A stretch of 64,000 bases of DNA. Source: JAWKZG01 sp041396125. Lineage in GTDB: Bacteria > Pseudomonadota > Gammaproteobacteria > Competibacterales > Competibacteraceae. Shown in pieces: positions 27,425 to 36,501 of the stretch. Location: NCBI GenBank assembly GCA_041396125.1, contig JAWKZG010000011.1, positions 134,754 through 198,753 of the forward strand, read 5' to 3'. The position numbers and the translations under genes were made by a program. A model generated the notes under the pieces. It had not been told where the DNA came from and did not search any database. It saw only the letters and a program-made list of their open reading frames with translations. Position 1 is the first letter of the stretch; every line of letters starts with the position of its first letter.

Positions 27425-28381
27425 ATGAGTACGTTTGTCGCCAAACGCCTGTTCGCATTACTGCTGACCTTGCTGGTCGCCTCCGCCGTGGTCTTCGCGG
27501 CGCTAGAGGTTCTGCCCGGCGATCCTGCCACAGTTATGCTGGGTGTGAATGCCCGCGCTGACACACTGGCAGCGCTGCGGGCCGAACTGGGATTGGATCA
27601 GCCCTTGATCGTGCGCTACGGGCACTGGGTCGGCGGTTTGCTGCACGGTGAACTGGGTAATTCCTATACCTATGCGCGACCGGTCAGCGCGCTTATCGCC
27701 GAACGCGTAGCTGTGAGCCTGCCACTGGCTTTGCTGGCAATGTGCCTGTCCACCGCGCTGGCTATTCCGCTCGGGGTGCTGGCGGCAGCGCGCCATAATC
27801 AGGCCACCGATGTCACCGTGATGGGGTTTACCCAGCTGGGTGTCGCCATTCCCAATTTCTGGTTCGCGATTTTGCTGATCCTGGTGTTTTCGGTCAAACT
27901 CGGCTGGCTGCCCTCGGGCGGCTTTGCCGGTTGGGATCAGGGCCTGCTGGCCGGATTCAAGTCCCTGCTGCTGCCATCCTTCGCCCTGGCCCTGCCGCAA
28001 GCCGCGATACTCGCCCGTGTGACCCGTTCAGCCGTGCTGGAAAATCTGCAGAAAGACTATATCCGCACCGCCCGCGCCAAGGGTCTGACGCGCACCCAGG
28101 CACTCTGGCGGCATGCGGTGCGCAATGCGCTGATTCCAGTCGTAACGATTATGGGCTTGCAGTTTTCCTTTCTGCTGGCGGGTACGATTATCATTGAACA
28201 GGTGTTTTACCTGCCCGGTCTGGGTCGGCTGATCTTTCAGGCTATCGCGCAACGCGATCTGATCGTGGTGCGGGATCTGATCATGCTGCTGGCGGCAACC
28301 GTGGTGATCGTCAATTTTTTCGTCGATCTGCTGTATGCCGTACTTGATCCCCGCCTGCGCAGCGGACACATGAGCTATTGA
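27425..28381 (+). CDS. ABC transporter permease, DppB/OppB type
   Basis: Inner-membrane permease of 318 residues with six predicted helices. It matches the dipeptide/nickel importer family: LPGDPATVMLG, the LGLDQPL stretch, TRSAVLENLQKDYIRTARAKGL (the EAA loop that contacts the ATPase), and a C-terminal LLYAVLDPRLR. Its usual partner DppC and the peptide-binding protein are absent. The ATPase and binding protein that follow belong to a different, polyamine/iron-type family, so the locus is a mosaic. Confidence 0.92.
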   Translation: MSTFVAKRLFALLLTLLVASAVVFAALEVLPGDPATVMLGVNARADTLAALRAELGLDQPLIVRYGHWVGGLLHGELGNSYTYARPVSALIAERVAVSLPLALLAMCLSTALAIPLGVLAAARHNQATDVTVMGFTQLGVAIPNFWFAILLILVFSVKLGWLPSGGFAGWDQGLLAGFKSLLLPSFALALPQAAILARVTRSAVLENLQKDYIRTARAKGLTRTQALWRHAVRNALIPVVTIMGLQFSFLLAGTIIIEQVFYLPGLGRLIFQAIAQRDLIVVRDLIMLLAATVVIVNFFVDLLYAVLDPRLRSGHMSY

Positions 28382-28477
28382 TACCGCTGCCTGATACCGC
28401 AGGGGCCAGCATCTCTTTGGCAAGATCGCACAAAATCGTTGATAATGCGCCGCTTCATCAATGATTTCTGTTTACGC

Positions 28478-29566
28478 GTGAAGACTACCCAAACAACTAT
28501 GGTCGAGCTGCGCCAGGTCAGCAAAACGTTCGGCCCGAGCACCGCCGTTGACAATGCCAGTTTTAGCGTCCTGCAAGGCCAATTTCTGACTATTCTGGGC
28601 CCCAGCGGTTGTGGCAAAACCACCCTGCTGCGCATGATCGCCGGCTTTATGGCACCCAGCAGCGGCAGCATTCTGCTGAATGGCGAACCGGTCGCCAAAC
28701 TGCCTCCTTATAAACGCTCCATCGGTATGGTATTCCAGCGTCTGGCGCTGTTTCCGCATATGACGGCTGCGCAGAACATTGCCTATCCGCTCAAAATGCG
28801 CCGTTTCGATCCCGCCACTATTCCACAGCGGGTGCAGGAATATCTGGCGCTGGTCAAACTGGAAGGATACGGCGAGCGCTACCCGCACGAGCTGTCCGGC
28901 GGCCAGCAGCAGCGCATCGCCATTGCCCGGGCGCTGGTGTTCAATCCGGATTTATTGCTCTTGGATGAACCCTTGTCCGCGCTGGATAAAAAACTGCGTG
29001 AAGAGATGCAGCTGGAATTTCGCCGCATCCAGCAGGAACTGGGCGTCACGACTATCAATGTCACCCACGATCAACGCGAAGCCCTGGTCATGTCGGATCA
29101 GATCGTAGTCATGAACGAGGGGCTGATCCAGCAATCCGAAGACCCCATTGCACTGTACCGGCAACCACGCAATAAATTTGTCGCCGGTTTTATCGGCCTG
29201 ACCAGTTTTTTCAAGGCCACGGTCGCCAGCAGCGATGGCCAGGTTCGCATCGGCGAGCAGGTGTTACAGGGCCGCGCAAGCACTCCCCTGTCAGCAGGTG
29301 CATCTGTCGATTGTGCAGTGCGCGCCGAGCAGGTGAGGATTTTCAGTACGGCTACTCCACCCGCAGCACTGGATACTGTCTTCGATGGCACCGTCCGCGA
29401 GCGGATTTTCGAAGGCGACCGGATCGTTTACGAAATTACCTGTCCGGCGCTGGATGCGGCGGCGGTATACGCGTTTGATCATGACCCGATACATCATAAG
29501 GTTTTTAATCCGGAGGAAACGGTTCAGATCGGCTGGAATGCGGCTGATCTGATGATTTTCAGTTAA
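28478..29566 (+). CDS. ABC transporter ATP-binding protein, PotA/FbpC type
   Basis: Cytoplasmic ATPase with Walker A GPSGCGKTT, Q-loop FQRLALFPHM, signature LSGGQQQRIAIARAL, Walker B LLLLDEPLSALD and switch His NVTHDQ. A C-terminal TOBE domain follows from about residue 240, as in spermidine/putrescine or ferric-ion importers. The start is uncertain: GTG 28478, ATG 28499 and ATG 28445 are all in frame and none has a clear ribosome site; I chose the GTG for family length. No PotB/PotC permease is present. Confidence 0.9.
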   Translation: MKTTQTTMVELRQVSKTFGPSTAVDNASFSVLQGQFLTILGPSGCGKTTLLRMIAGFMAPSSGSILLNGEPVAKLPPYKRSIGMVFQRLALFPHMTAAQNIAYPLKMRRFDPATIPQRVQEYLALVKLEGYGERYPHELSGGQQQRIAIARALVFNPDLLLLDEPLSALDKKLREEMQLEFRRIQQELGVTTINVTHDQREALVMSDQIVVMNEGLIQQSEDPIALYRQPRNKFVAGFIGLTSFFKATVASSDGQVRIGEQVLQGRASTPLSAGASVDCAVRAEQVRIFSTATPPAALDTVFDGTVRERIFEGDRIVYEITCPALDAAAVYAFDHDPIHHKVFNPEETVQIGWNAADLMIFS

Positions 29567-29613
29567 AGGGGAAAGCTGCCACATCTCCTTTTGGAAGCCT
29601 CATCGGTAGAGTG

Positions 29614-29637
29614 CTCGCCTGCAGTCAGGCGAGGTTT
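29614..29637 (+). terminator. Hairpin with short T-run between ATPase and binding-protein genes
   Basis: CTCGCCTG (29614-29621) and CAGGCGAG (29626-29633) form a perfect 8-bp stem with a CAGT loop, followed by GTTTTAA. The short T-run suggests a weak or partial terminator that would separate expression of the ATPase and the binding protein. Confidence 0.6.
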
Positions 29638-29642
29638 TAATA

Positions 29643-30770
29643 ATGCATCAGCATGAGAAAATACCTATGACAAGCAAGATATTACCTGGTCTTTCACGCC
29701 GCCGTTTTCTGCAAACATCCGCCCTGGCTGGTGGCGCTGCAACGGTGCTCGGACCACAAGCGCTATTTGCAGCCGAGCCGGACAAACCTAATGAAATTAT
29801 TGTGCGGGCCTGGGGCGGTGCCTGGGGCGATGCACTGAAAGCCGGGGTTGCAGACGGTTTTACCGCTGCCACGGGCATCAAGGTACGACTGGATTTCACC
29901 GAAGACAACGAGATCAAGCCCAAAATCTGGGCGGCGGTGGATCAGGGCCGGGTGCCGCCGATTCATGTCAACTGGGATACCACCACCAATGCCACGATTT
30001 CAGCCCTGCGTGGCGTGACGGTCGATCTCAGCGATTTGTCCAATCTCGAAGGCCTGCTGCCACTGGCCAAGCCGGTGGGACTGGACGGCTATCCACTGGT
30101 GAACACCTATGCGTATGTGTATGTTTGCGCTTATCGCCCGGAGGCCTTCCCGGACGGCCCGCCGGCATCCTGGAAAGTGTTGCTTGATCCGAAATTCAAA
30201 GGTCGTGTTGCCTTGTACGACGACGGCATCGGTTTCAATCCGGTTGCAGTGATTGCCGGTGGCGGCACGCTGGCGGATATTCCGGACAATATGGAACCGG
30301 GCTATGAATTTTACCGCCAGCTGAAAGCAAACCAGCCGCTGCTGGGCGAAGACCCGGATTTCACCAGCTGGTTTCAGAACGGCGAGATCGATATCGCCTG
30401 CACCATCAGTGTCAACGCCCGCGCCGCCAAACAAAGCGGTATCAATGTCGCCTGGACAGTGCCGGCAGAAGGCTGCAAAGTCGATACCGATGGCCTGTGG
30501 ATACCCAAGGGACTACCGGAGAACGAGGAATACTGGGCCAAAGCGTTTGTCAATCATGCTTTGTCCAAAGACGCGCAGCAAAAATGGTGTTCGCTGTTAG
30601 GCCTGCCGCCGGTGTTTCCAGGCATTGAGCCACCGGCCGATCTGGTCGGCGATCCGTCCTATCCGACCAAACCGGAAGACTTCGAGAAACTGCTGCGTAT
30701 TCCCAGCAAAGTCCTGGTCGAAAACCAGCCCGCCTGGTTTGCCAAATTCAACGAAATCATGCAGGGCTAG
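29643..30770 (+). CDS. ABC transporter periplasmic binding protein, PotD-like (Tat-exported)
   Basis: Solute-binding protein of 375 residues. An RRR motif and SRRRFLQTSALAGGAA hydrophobic stretch indicate Tat export, with cleavage near FAAEP. The body matches family 1 extracellular binding proteins of the spermidine/putrescine or iron group (IIVRAWGGAWGDALK near the mature start, VALYDDGIGF, WIPKGLPENEEYW). Start could also be ATG 29667. A role with the upstream ATPase is likely by order. Ligand unknown. Confidence 0.9.
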   Translation: MHQHEKIPMTSKILPGLSRRRFLQTSALAGGAATVLGPQALFAAEPDKPNEIIVRAWGGAWGDALKAGVADGFTAATGIKVRLDFTEDNEIKPKIWAAVDQGRVPPIHVNWDTTTNATISALRGVTVDLSDLSNLEGLLPLAKPVGLDGYPLVNTYAYVYVCAYRPEAFPDGPPASWKVLLDPKFKGRVALYDDGIGFNPVAVIAGGGTLADIPDNMEPGYEFYRQLKANQPLLGEDPDFTSWFQNGEIDIACTISVNARAAKQSGINVAWTVPAEGCKVDTDGLWIPKGLPENEEYWAKAFVNHALSKDAQQKWCSLLGLPPVFPGIEPPADLVGDPSYPTKPEDFEKLLRIPSKVLVENQPAWFAKFNEIMQG

Positions 30771-30879
30771 AAACACACAACCGCAGCATCACAGTGGGGC
30801 TGAATTCTCAGCCCCAGTACGTTTCTCTCCGCTGGTCACACGGACAAATTTACTTCCTCGACAAGTACAGGCATCCCCC

Positions 30880-31542
30880 ATGTCAGATCCAAGCGATATG
30901 CAAGCCTACTACGCCCGGCGGGCGCTGGAATACGAACGTATTTATCACAAACCCGAACGAATGGTTGATCTGGCTGAACTGCGAGTGCAGCTGCCCTTAT
31001 TGCTGCGCGGATGCGATGTGCTGGAACTGGCTTGCGGCACCGGTTACTGGACCCGGTTTGTTGCGCTGGAAGCCCGCACCGTAACGGCCCTGGATATTAA
31101 CGAGGCCGTGCTGAACATCGCCCGCAGCAAAACCTATCCGCGCCGCAATGTGCAGTTTGCTATCGGCGATGCCTACGCGCCTGCTGTCAGTGGTGTGTTT
31201 GATGGTGGCTTGGCGGCGTTCTGGTTCTCGCATGTGCCCCGGCAGCGGCAGGATGAATTTCTGCGTGCATTGCACGCCTGTCTGCAACCTGGTGCGCGAG
31301 TGGTACTGCTGGATAATGCCTATGTCGAGGGCAGTAGCACCCCTATCAGTCGGGTAGATACTGACGGCAACCGCTATCAGCTGCGCCCGCTGGACGATGG
31401 CAGTCAGTATGAAGTCATCAAGAATTTTCCGAGCGAAGACGAACTGCGCGCGCTATTGTCCTCCTTATGGCACGACGCTCGATTACCGGCGTCTGCCGTA
31501 TTATTGGTTATGCAGTTACCGGCTTGCTTGAGCATCCGCTGA
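30880..31542 (+). CDS. Class I SAM-dependent methyltransferase
   Basis: A 220-residue cytosolic methyltransferase, starting at ATG 30880; an in-frame extension to 30625 is the alternative frame of the upstream gene and is rejected. Motif I is VLELACGTGYWTRFV, with ALDIN as motif II and FDGGLAAFWFSHV as motif IV. The C-terminal region contains SEDELRALL, common in small-molecule methyltransferases. It closes the co-directional run; substrate unknown. Confidence 0.85.
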   Translation: MSDPSDMQAYYARRALEYERIYHKPERMVDLAELRVQLPLLLRGCDVLELACGTGYWTRFVALEARTVTALDINEAVLNIARSKTYPRRNVQFAIGDAYAPAVSGVFDGGLAAFWFSHVPRQRQDEFLRALHACLQPGARVVLLDNAYVEGSSTPISRVDTDGNRYQLRPLDDGSQYEVIKNFPSEDELRALLSSLWHDARLPASAVLLVMQLPACLSIR

Positions 31543-31698
31543 AAAATTGCCTGGCGGACGTTTTTTACCATCGAAGCTGCTTTTAAAAGCGTTTCTAAGT
31601 CACGCTCTACTCGGCGTTTTTTTTGCAATCGCGCTACAATGTGCTAGCGACGCTTTATAACAATACGTCCGCACAATATAACCACAGGAGGATCTGTC

Positions 31699-33522
31699 AT
31701 GGCGAAACATTCGCTGCGGCACGCACTGGCGCTGGCCGTGTGTGCGCTGTGTTATGTCTGCAACGTCAGCGCGCAAGAACCAGCACCCGCTGCCTGGATC
31801 GACGATCTGAGCGCAATCGGCCCGGCGGACTGGAACGCGCAACGGGCAGCTCATCTGCTGGAACGGGCGGGATTCGGTGGCACCCCGGCAGAAATCAGCC
31901 AGCTGGCGGCACTGACACCTGAGCAGGCTGTTGCCTGGCTGGTGGATTTCCCCGCCGATGACAGTCCATTGCCGCCGTTTGAGCATTCCGGTGTGCATGA
32001 TCCCGGCCTGGAGCCGTTTCCACCCAGTCGTCCCGCCACCACCGCCCTGGCACGTGCTCAGGGCGAGGCACTGGGCGTCAAGATCAAACCCGCCGGCAAC
32101 CGCCGCCTGCAGCCGGTGGTGAACCGGTTTTTCTACTGGCTGCGCGCCAGCAGGCTGGAAACCAATCGGCTGGCCTATTGGTGGGCCAATCGCATGCTGA
32201 CCACTCCGCATCCACTGCAGGAAAAAATGGCGCTGTTCTGGCACGGCCATTTCGCGGTCAACGAAGATAAAGTCCGCGACTACCGTAAACTCCTGCAGCA
32301 GCTTGAACTGTTCCATCGCCACGGCAGCGGTAATTTCCGCGATCTGTTGATCGGTGTGGCGCAAGGCCCGGCCATGCTGGCATTTCTGGATGCCGGGGTG
32401 AATGTGAAAGGCTCGCCGAATGAGAACTTCGCGCGCGAGATCATGGAATTGTTCAGCATGGGCGTCGGTCATTATTCCGAAACCGATATCCGCGAAGCGG
32501 CACGAGCGTTTACCGGCTGGAATTTCCGTGATCTGGATTTCGTGATCAACGCTGATCAACACGATGATGACGTTAAAACTGTGCTCGGCCAGACCGGCAA
32601 TTTCGACGGTGTGGAAGTCATCGACATCATTCTGGCGCAGCCCGCCACAGCGGATTTTATCGCGGGCAAGTTATATCGCTATCTGGTGCGCGAGGAGCTA
32701 TCGCCCGAGCTGCAACAACGCCTGGGGGCAGTCCTGCGTGAGCACCATTACCAACTCGCACCCTTCCTGAAAACGCTTTTTCTGGCGCGCGATTTTTACA
32801 GCCCGGCCTCGGTCGCCGCGCACATTAAAAGTCCGGTCGAACTGGTCGTATCGACCTATAAAAAACTCGGCTTGCAGGAGATACCGGGCGTGCCGGATTT
32901 CAATGAAACCACAGCCAGTCTTGGTCAGCATTTGTTCCATCCGCCGACCGTAGCGGGCTGGGCACAGGGGCGCAGCTGGATGACGCCGGGTTTACTGCTG
33001 GCGCGTGGCAATTTCGCCTACGAAGTCCTGTTTCCGGATATCAACTTCATTCCGCATGACCGCTATCCGACCGATCCGCTGATTCGCGACGTCAGCGCAT
33101 CGTATCGCACAAGGTTACGATATCAGCAGTGCCACTATGCCGGTCAGCAGCGGCGATATGATGGCGATGTCGAATCTGATGGCCGATCGCGATGAGGACT
33201 TCAACACCCGTTACGGCAGCTACAAGGGCTGGCAGATGGCGATCCAGAAAGTGAAACCGATTCCGCGTCAGACTGCAGCGCGTTGGATTTGTCCGCCATG
33301 GTGCAGGCAGCCGGGCTCGCTACCGCAGAACAGGTCGTTGATTATTTTCTGACCCGACTGCTGCAGGTGCCAACCGGGGAAAAACTGCGTCGGCAGCTGA
33401 TCGATACCCTGCAGCAGGAGCTGGGTACCGCGTCAATAGCGGAGGCTGCCACCTATATGGAAGAACCTTTGCGCCTGCTGCTGCACCTGATCATGAGTAC
33501 ACCGGAATACCAGTTGGGCTAA
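31699..33522 (+). pseudogene. DUF1800 family protein, split by two compensating frameshifts
   Basis: Exported protein of about 608 codons, with a signal peptide ending near VSAQE and ATG 31699 after AGGAGG. Typical DUF1800 features are AAHLLERAGFGGTP, MALFWHGHFAVNEDK and NENFAREIMELFSMG. The first frame is intact to about 33100, then the coding frame moves by +1 (IAQGYDISSATMP to WQMAIQKVKPIPR), and returns at about 33270-33285 (ALDLSAMVQAAGL to the stop at 33522). The total length is a whole number of codons. The pair with DUF1501 downstream is widespread. Function unproven. Confidence 0.85.
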
Positions 33523-33538
33523 TCGGGAGATATCAAGC

Positions 33539-34771
33539 ATGACTCATACTATTCGTACATCTTCTTGCCTGCCTGCAGGCTTAAGCCGTCGCGATATCTT
33601 ACGGGCCATGGGTGCGGGCGCGCTGGCGCTGTCCCCGTTTGGTCAGGCGGCGCAGGCACTGGCAGCCGAAAGCGCCGACAATAACCGCATTCTGGTCATC
33701 CTGGAGTTATCGGGCGGCAATGACGGCTTGAATACGTTAGTGCCCTATGGCGATGATGCCTATTACCGGCACCGGCCCAAAATCGGCATCAAACCGGAAA
33801 AACTGCGCCGGATAGATGACCACTTCGGTTTTCAGGAGGGTATGGCCGGATTTGAACGGCTTTACAAAGATGGCCAGTTGGCTCTCGTGCACGGCTGTGG
33901 TTATGACAGGCCCTCGTTTTCGCATTTTGTCTCGATGACCTACTGGCATACGGCGGCCCCCAATAGCGGTGAACCGTATGGCTGGGTCGGCCGGCTGGCG
34001 GACGCGATGGACCCGAACAACACGCCTAATTACCTGGTCAATATCGACGCCTCGCAATCGCTGGCCGTGCGCAGTCGCTCGCATATTCCGGTGGTGTTTG
34101 ACGATCCCGAGCGCTTTGACCGCAAAGGTTTGCAACAGGAACAAACGCTGCTAAACAGCACGCCCGAGCCGACCACCCATAATGCCTCGCAGCGCTTTCT
34201 GCGCGAGGTCGCCCATGGTGCCCAGCAGGCCTCGGCACTGGTGCGCGATGCCTGGGACAAGTACCGCTCGCCGGTCGATTACGGGCTGGTCAATCTCGAC
34301 CTGCCGAAAGTCGCCTCGCTGATCGAGGCCGACATGCCGACGCGGCTGTATTACACCTCGTTTCGCAATAATGCGTTCGACACCCATGTGTATCAGAACA
34401 GCACCCACGCCCGCCTGCTGACTTATGCCTCGGACGCGGTAGCGGCGTTTTTGCAGGACATGGAACGAATCGGCCGCGCTGATGATGTGGTGTTGCTGGC
34501 ATTTTCTGAATTTGGCCGACGGGTGCCGGAGAATACCAATCTGGGCACGGATCACGGCACCGCCAACCCGATGTTTATAGCAGGCCGCAGCGTCAAAGGC
34601 GGTCACTATGGCGCACTGCCCAGCCTGACCGAACTGGACGAGGGCGACAACCTGATCTTCACTACCGATTTTCGGCGGGTGTATGCCAGCGTGATCGAAA
34701 ACTGGCTCGGTTATACCGACAGCGCAGCTGTGCTGAACGGTACCTTCGAGCCGTTTGCGCTATTTAGCTGA
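33539..34771 (+). CDS. DUF1501 domain-containing protein (Tat-exported)
   Basis: A 410-residue exported protein with a Tat-like leader (LSRRDILRAMGAGALALS). It has the sulfatase/alkaline phosphatase-like DUF1501 features: VILELSGGNDGLNTLVPYGD at the mature start, and FSEFGRRVPENTNLGTDHGT near the end, which would hold metal ligands. It lies 17 bp after the DUF1800 gene, in the usual order. Biochemical role unknown. Confidence 0.92.
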   Translation: MTHTIRTSSCLPAGLSRRDILRAMGAGALALSPFGQAAQALAAESADNNRILVILELSGGNDGLNTLVPYGDDAYYRHRPKIGIKPEKLRRIDDHFGFQEGMAGFERLYKDGQLALVHGCGYDRPSFSHFVSMTYWHTAAPNSGEPYGWVGRLADAMDPNNTPNYLVNIDASQSLAVRSRSHIPVVFDDPERFDRKGLQQEQTLLNSTPEPTTHNASQRFLREVAHGAQQASALVRDAWDKYRSPVDYGLVNLDLPKVASLIEADMPTRLYYTSFRNNAFDTHVYQNSTHARLLTYASDAVAAFLQDMERIGRADDVVLLAFSEFGRRVPENTNLGTDHGTANPMFIAGRSVKGGHYGALPSLTELDEGDNLIFTTDFRRVYASVIENWLGYTDSAAVLNGTFEPFALFS

Positions 34772-34897
34772 TTTTTTACGAGGCCGATACAACGCCGCCA
34801 TTTTGTCATCGGCGGAAACCTGATCTCTCCGCTGGTGGTAGCATAATTATCTTTATTTCAGCATCTTTGATATCGGGTAGCTTGAATAGGAGAGATT

Positions 34898-36501
34898 ATG
34901 CGTTCCTACGACGCACTTATTATTGGCGGCGGCCATAACGGTCTGGTTTGCGCCTGCTATCTGGCCGGTGCCGGGCTGAAAGTCCGCGTACTGGAACGCC
35001 GTCATGTCGTTGGCGGTACGGCGGTCACAGAAGAATTTCTGCCCGGTTTTCGCAACTCAGTGGCCAGTTATACCGTCAGTTTATTGCATCCGAAAATCAT
35101 TCAGGATTTACACCTGCATCAGCACGGTCTGCGCATTCTGCAGCGTCCGCTGGGGAATTTCCTGCCTCTAAATGATTCCGGGTATCTTAAGCTCGGCGGC
35201 GGACTGGCTGCCACCCAGGCCGAGTTTGCCCGTTTCTCGCAGCAAGATGCGGAAAATCTGCCCGCCTATTACGCTATGCTGGACGAGGTTGCCGACGTAT
35301 TACGCAGTATGCTGCTGCACACTCCGCCCAATGTCGGCGGCGGTTTGTATGACCTCGCTCGTGGCATCAAACAGGCCGCCGCGCTGCGCAAACTCGATAT
35401 GCCGCAACGGCGCGATCTGCTGGATCTTTTTACGATCAGCGCCGCCGAGCTGCTGGAACGCTGGTTCGAGTCCGAACCGGTAAAAGCCGCATTCGGTTTC
35501 GATGCGGTGGTCGGGAATTTTGCCAGCCCGTATGCCGCCGGTACGGCCTATGTACTGCTGCATCATGTATTTGGTGAGGTCAACGGCCAGAAGGGTCAGT
35601 GGGGTCATGCGGTGGGCGGTATGGGCGCCATCACTCAGGCTATGGCGGCAGAAGCCAGGGCACGCGGGGTCGAGATCAGCCTTGATGCCGAAGTCAGCCG
35701 GGTTCAGGTCGAGGCTGGTCGGGTCAAAAGTGTGGTATTACACGATGGCAGCGAAATCATGGCCCGTCAGGTCGTAGCCAATGTCAATCCCAGGCTGTTA
35801 TCAGCAGTTGTTCGATCCTGTTGATCTGCCAGCGGAATTGCCGGAACGCATCCAGCATTACCGCTGCGGCTCGGGCCACCCTGCGCATGAATGTGGCGCT
35901 GAGCGAATTACCCGATTTCGGAAGGTTCGCCGGTAAGCATCTGCAGACTCATCACCAGGCCGGCATTATCATTGCACCTTCGCTGGACTATATGGAACAG
36001 GCTTGCGTCGATGCGCGCCGGCACGGCTGGGCAGGGTCGCGAACCGATCGTCGAGATGCTGATTCCGGAGCACCGTGGACGACAGTCTGGCACCACCCGG
36101 CCAGCATGCTGCCAGCCTGTTCTGTCAGGCATTTTAATCCGCAGCTAGCCGCGGATGGCCGGGACTCGGCATGATGCTCCTTCGCGAACAGGCGGCGGAT
36201 ACGGTCATCGATACGGTTACTCGCTACGCGCCCAATTTCAAAGCCAGCATTTTAGGACGGATGATTTTATCGCCGCAGGATCTGGAGGAAAATTCGGACT
36301 GATCGGAGGCGATATCTTCCATGGCGCACTTAGTCTGAACCAACTCTACAGCGTCTCTGCTCAGGTTACGGTAATTTACCGTGGCCCGTTCAAGGGCTTT
36401 CAGCTCTATGCGGCTCGGGTACACACCCCGGTGGCGGCGTCACCGGCGCACCCGGTCATAACGCCGCCCAGGAGATTCTGCGGGACAGGCGCAGGCGTTA
36501 G
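34898..36501 (+). pseudogene. PYROXD2-like FAD-dependent oxidoreductase, 3' half frameshifted
   Basis: Flavoprotein of the phytoene desaturase/PYROXD2 group. The first 308 codons are intact and include the Rossmann FAD motif DALIIGGGHNGLVCACYLAG and VVGGTAVTEEFLPGF. At about 35.80 kb the frame breaks; the following pieces still encode family sequence in order (QQLFDPVDLPAELPERI, APSLDYMEQACVDARRHGWA, GGDIFHGALSLNQLYSV, and a final GAPGHNAAQEILRD), spread over more than one frame. The stop is TAG 36499-36501. Total span fits the usual 530-residue length. Confidence 0.82.

Noticed and set aside
29590..29636. tRNA-like sequence (GGTAGAG followed by a GC stem) between ATPase and binding protein
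   Set aside because: The stem-loop has a four-base loop, there is no T-arm or matching acceptor stem; it is a hairpin terminator at most.
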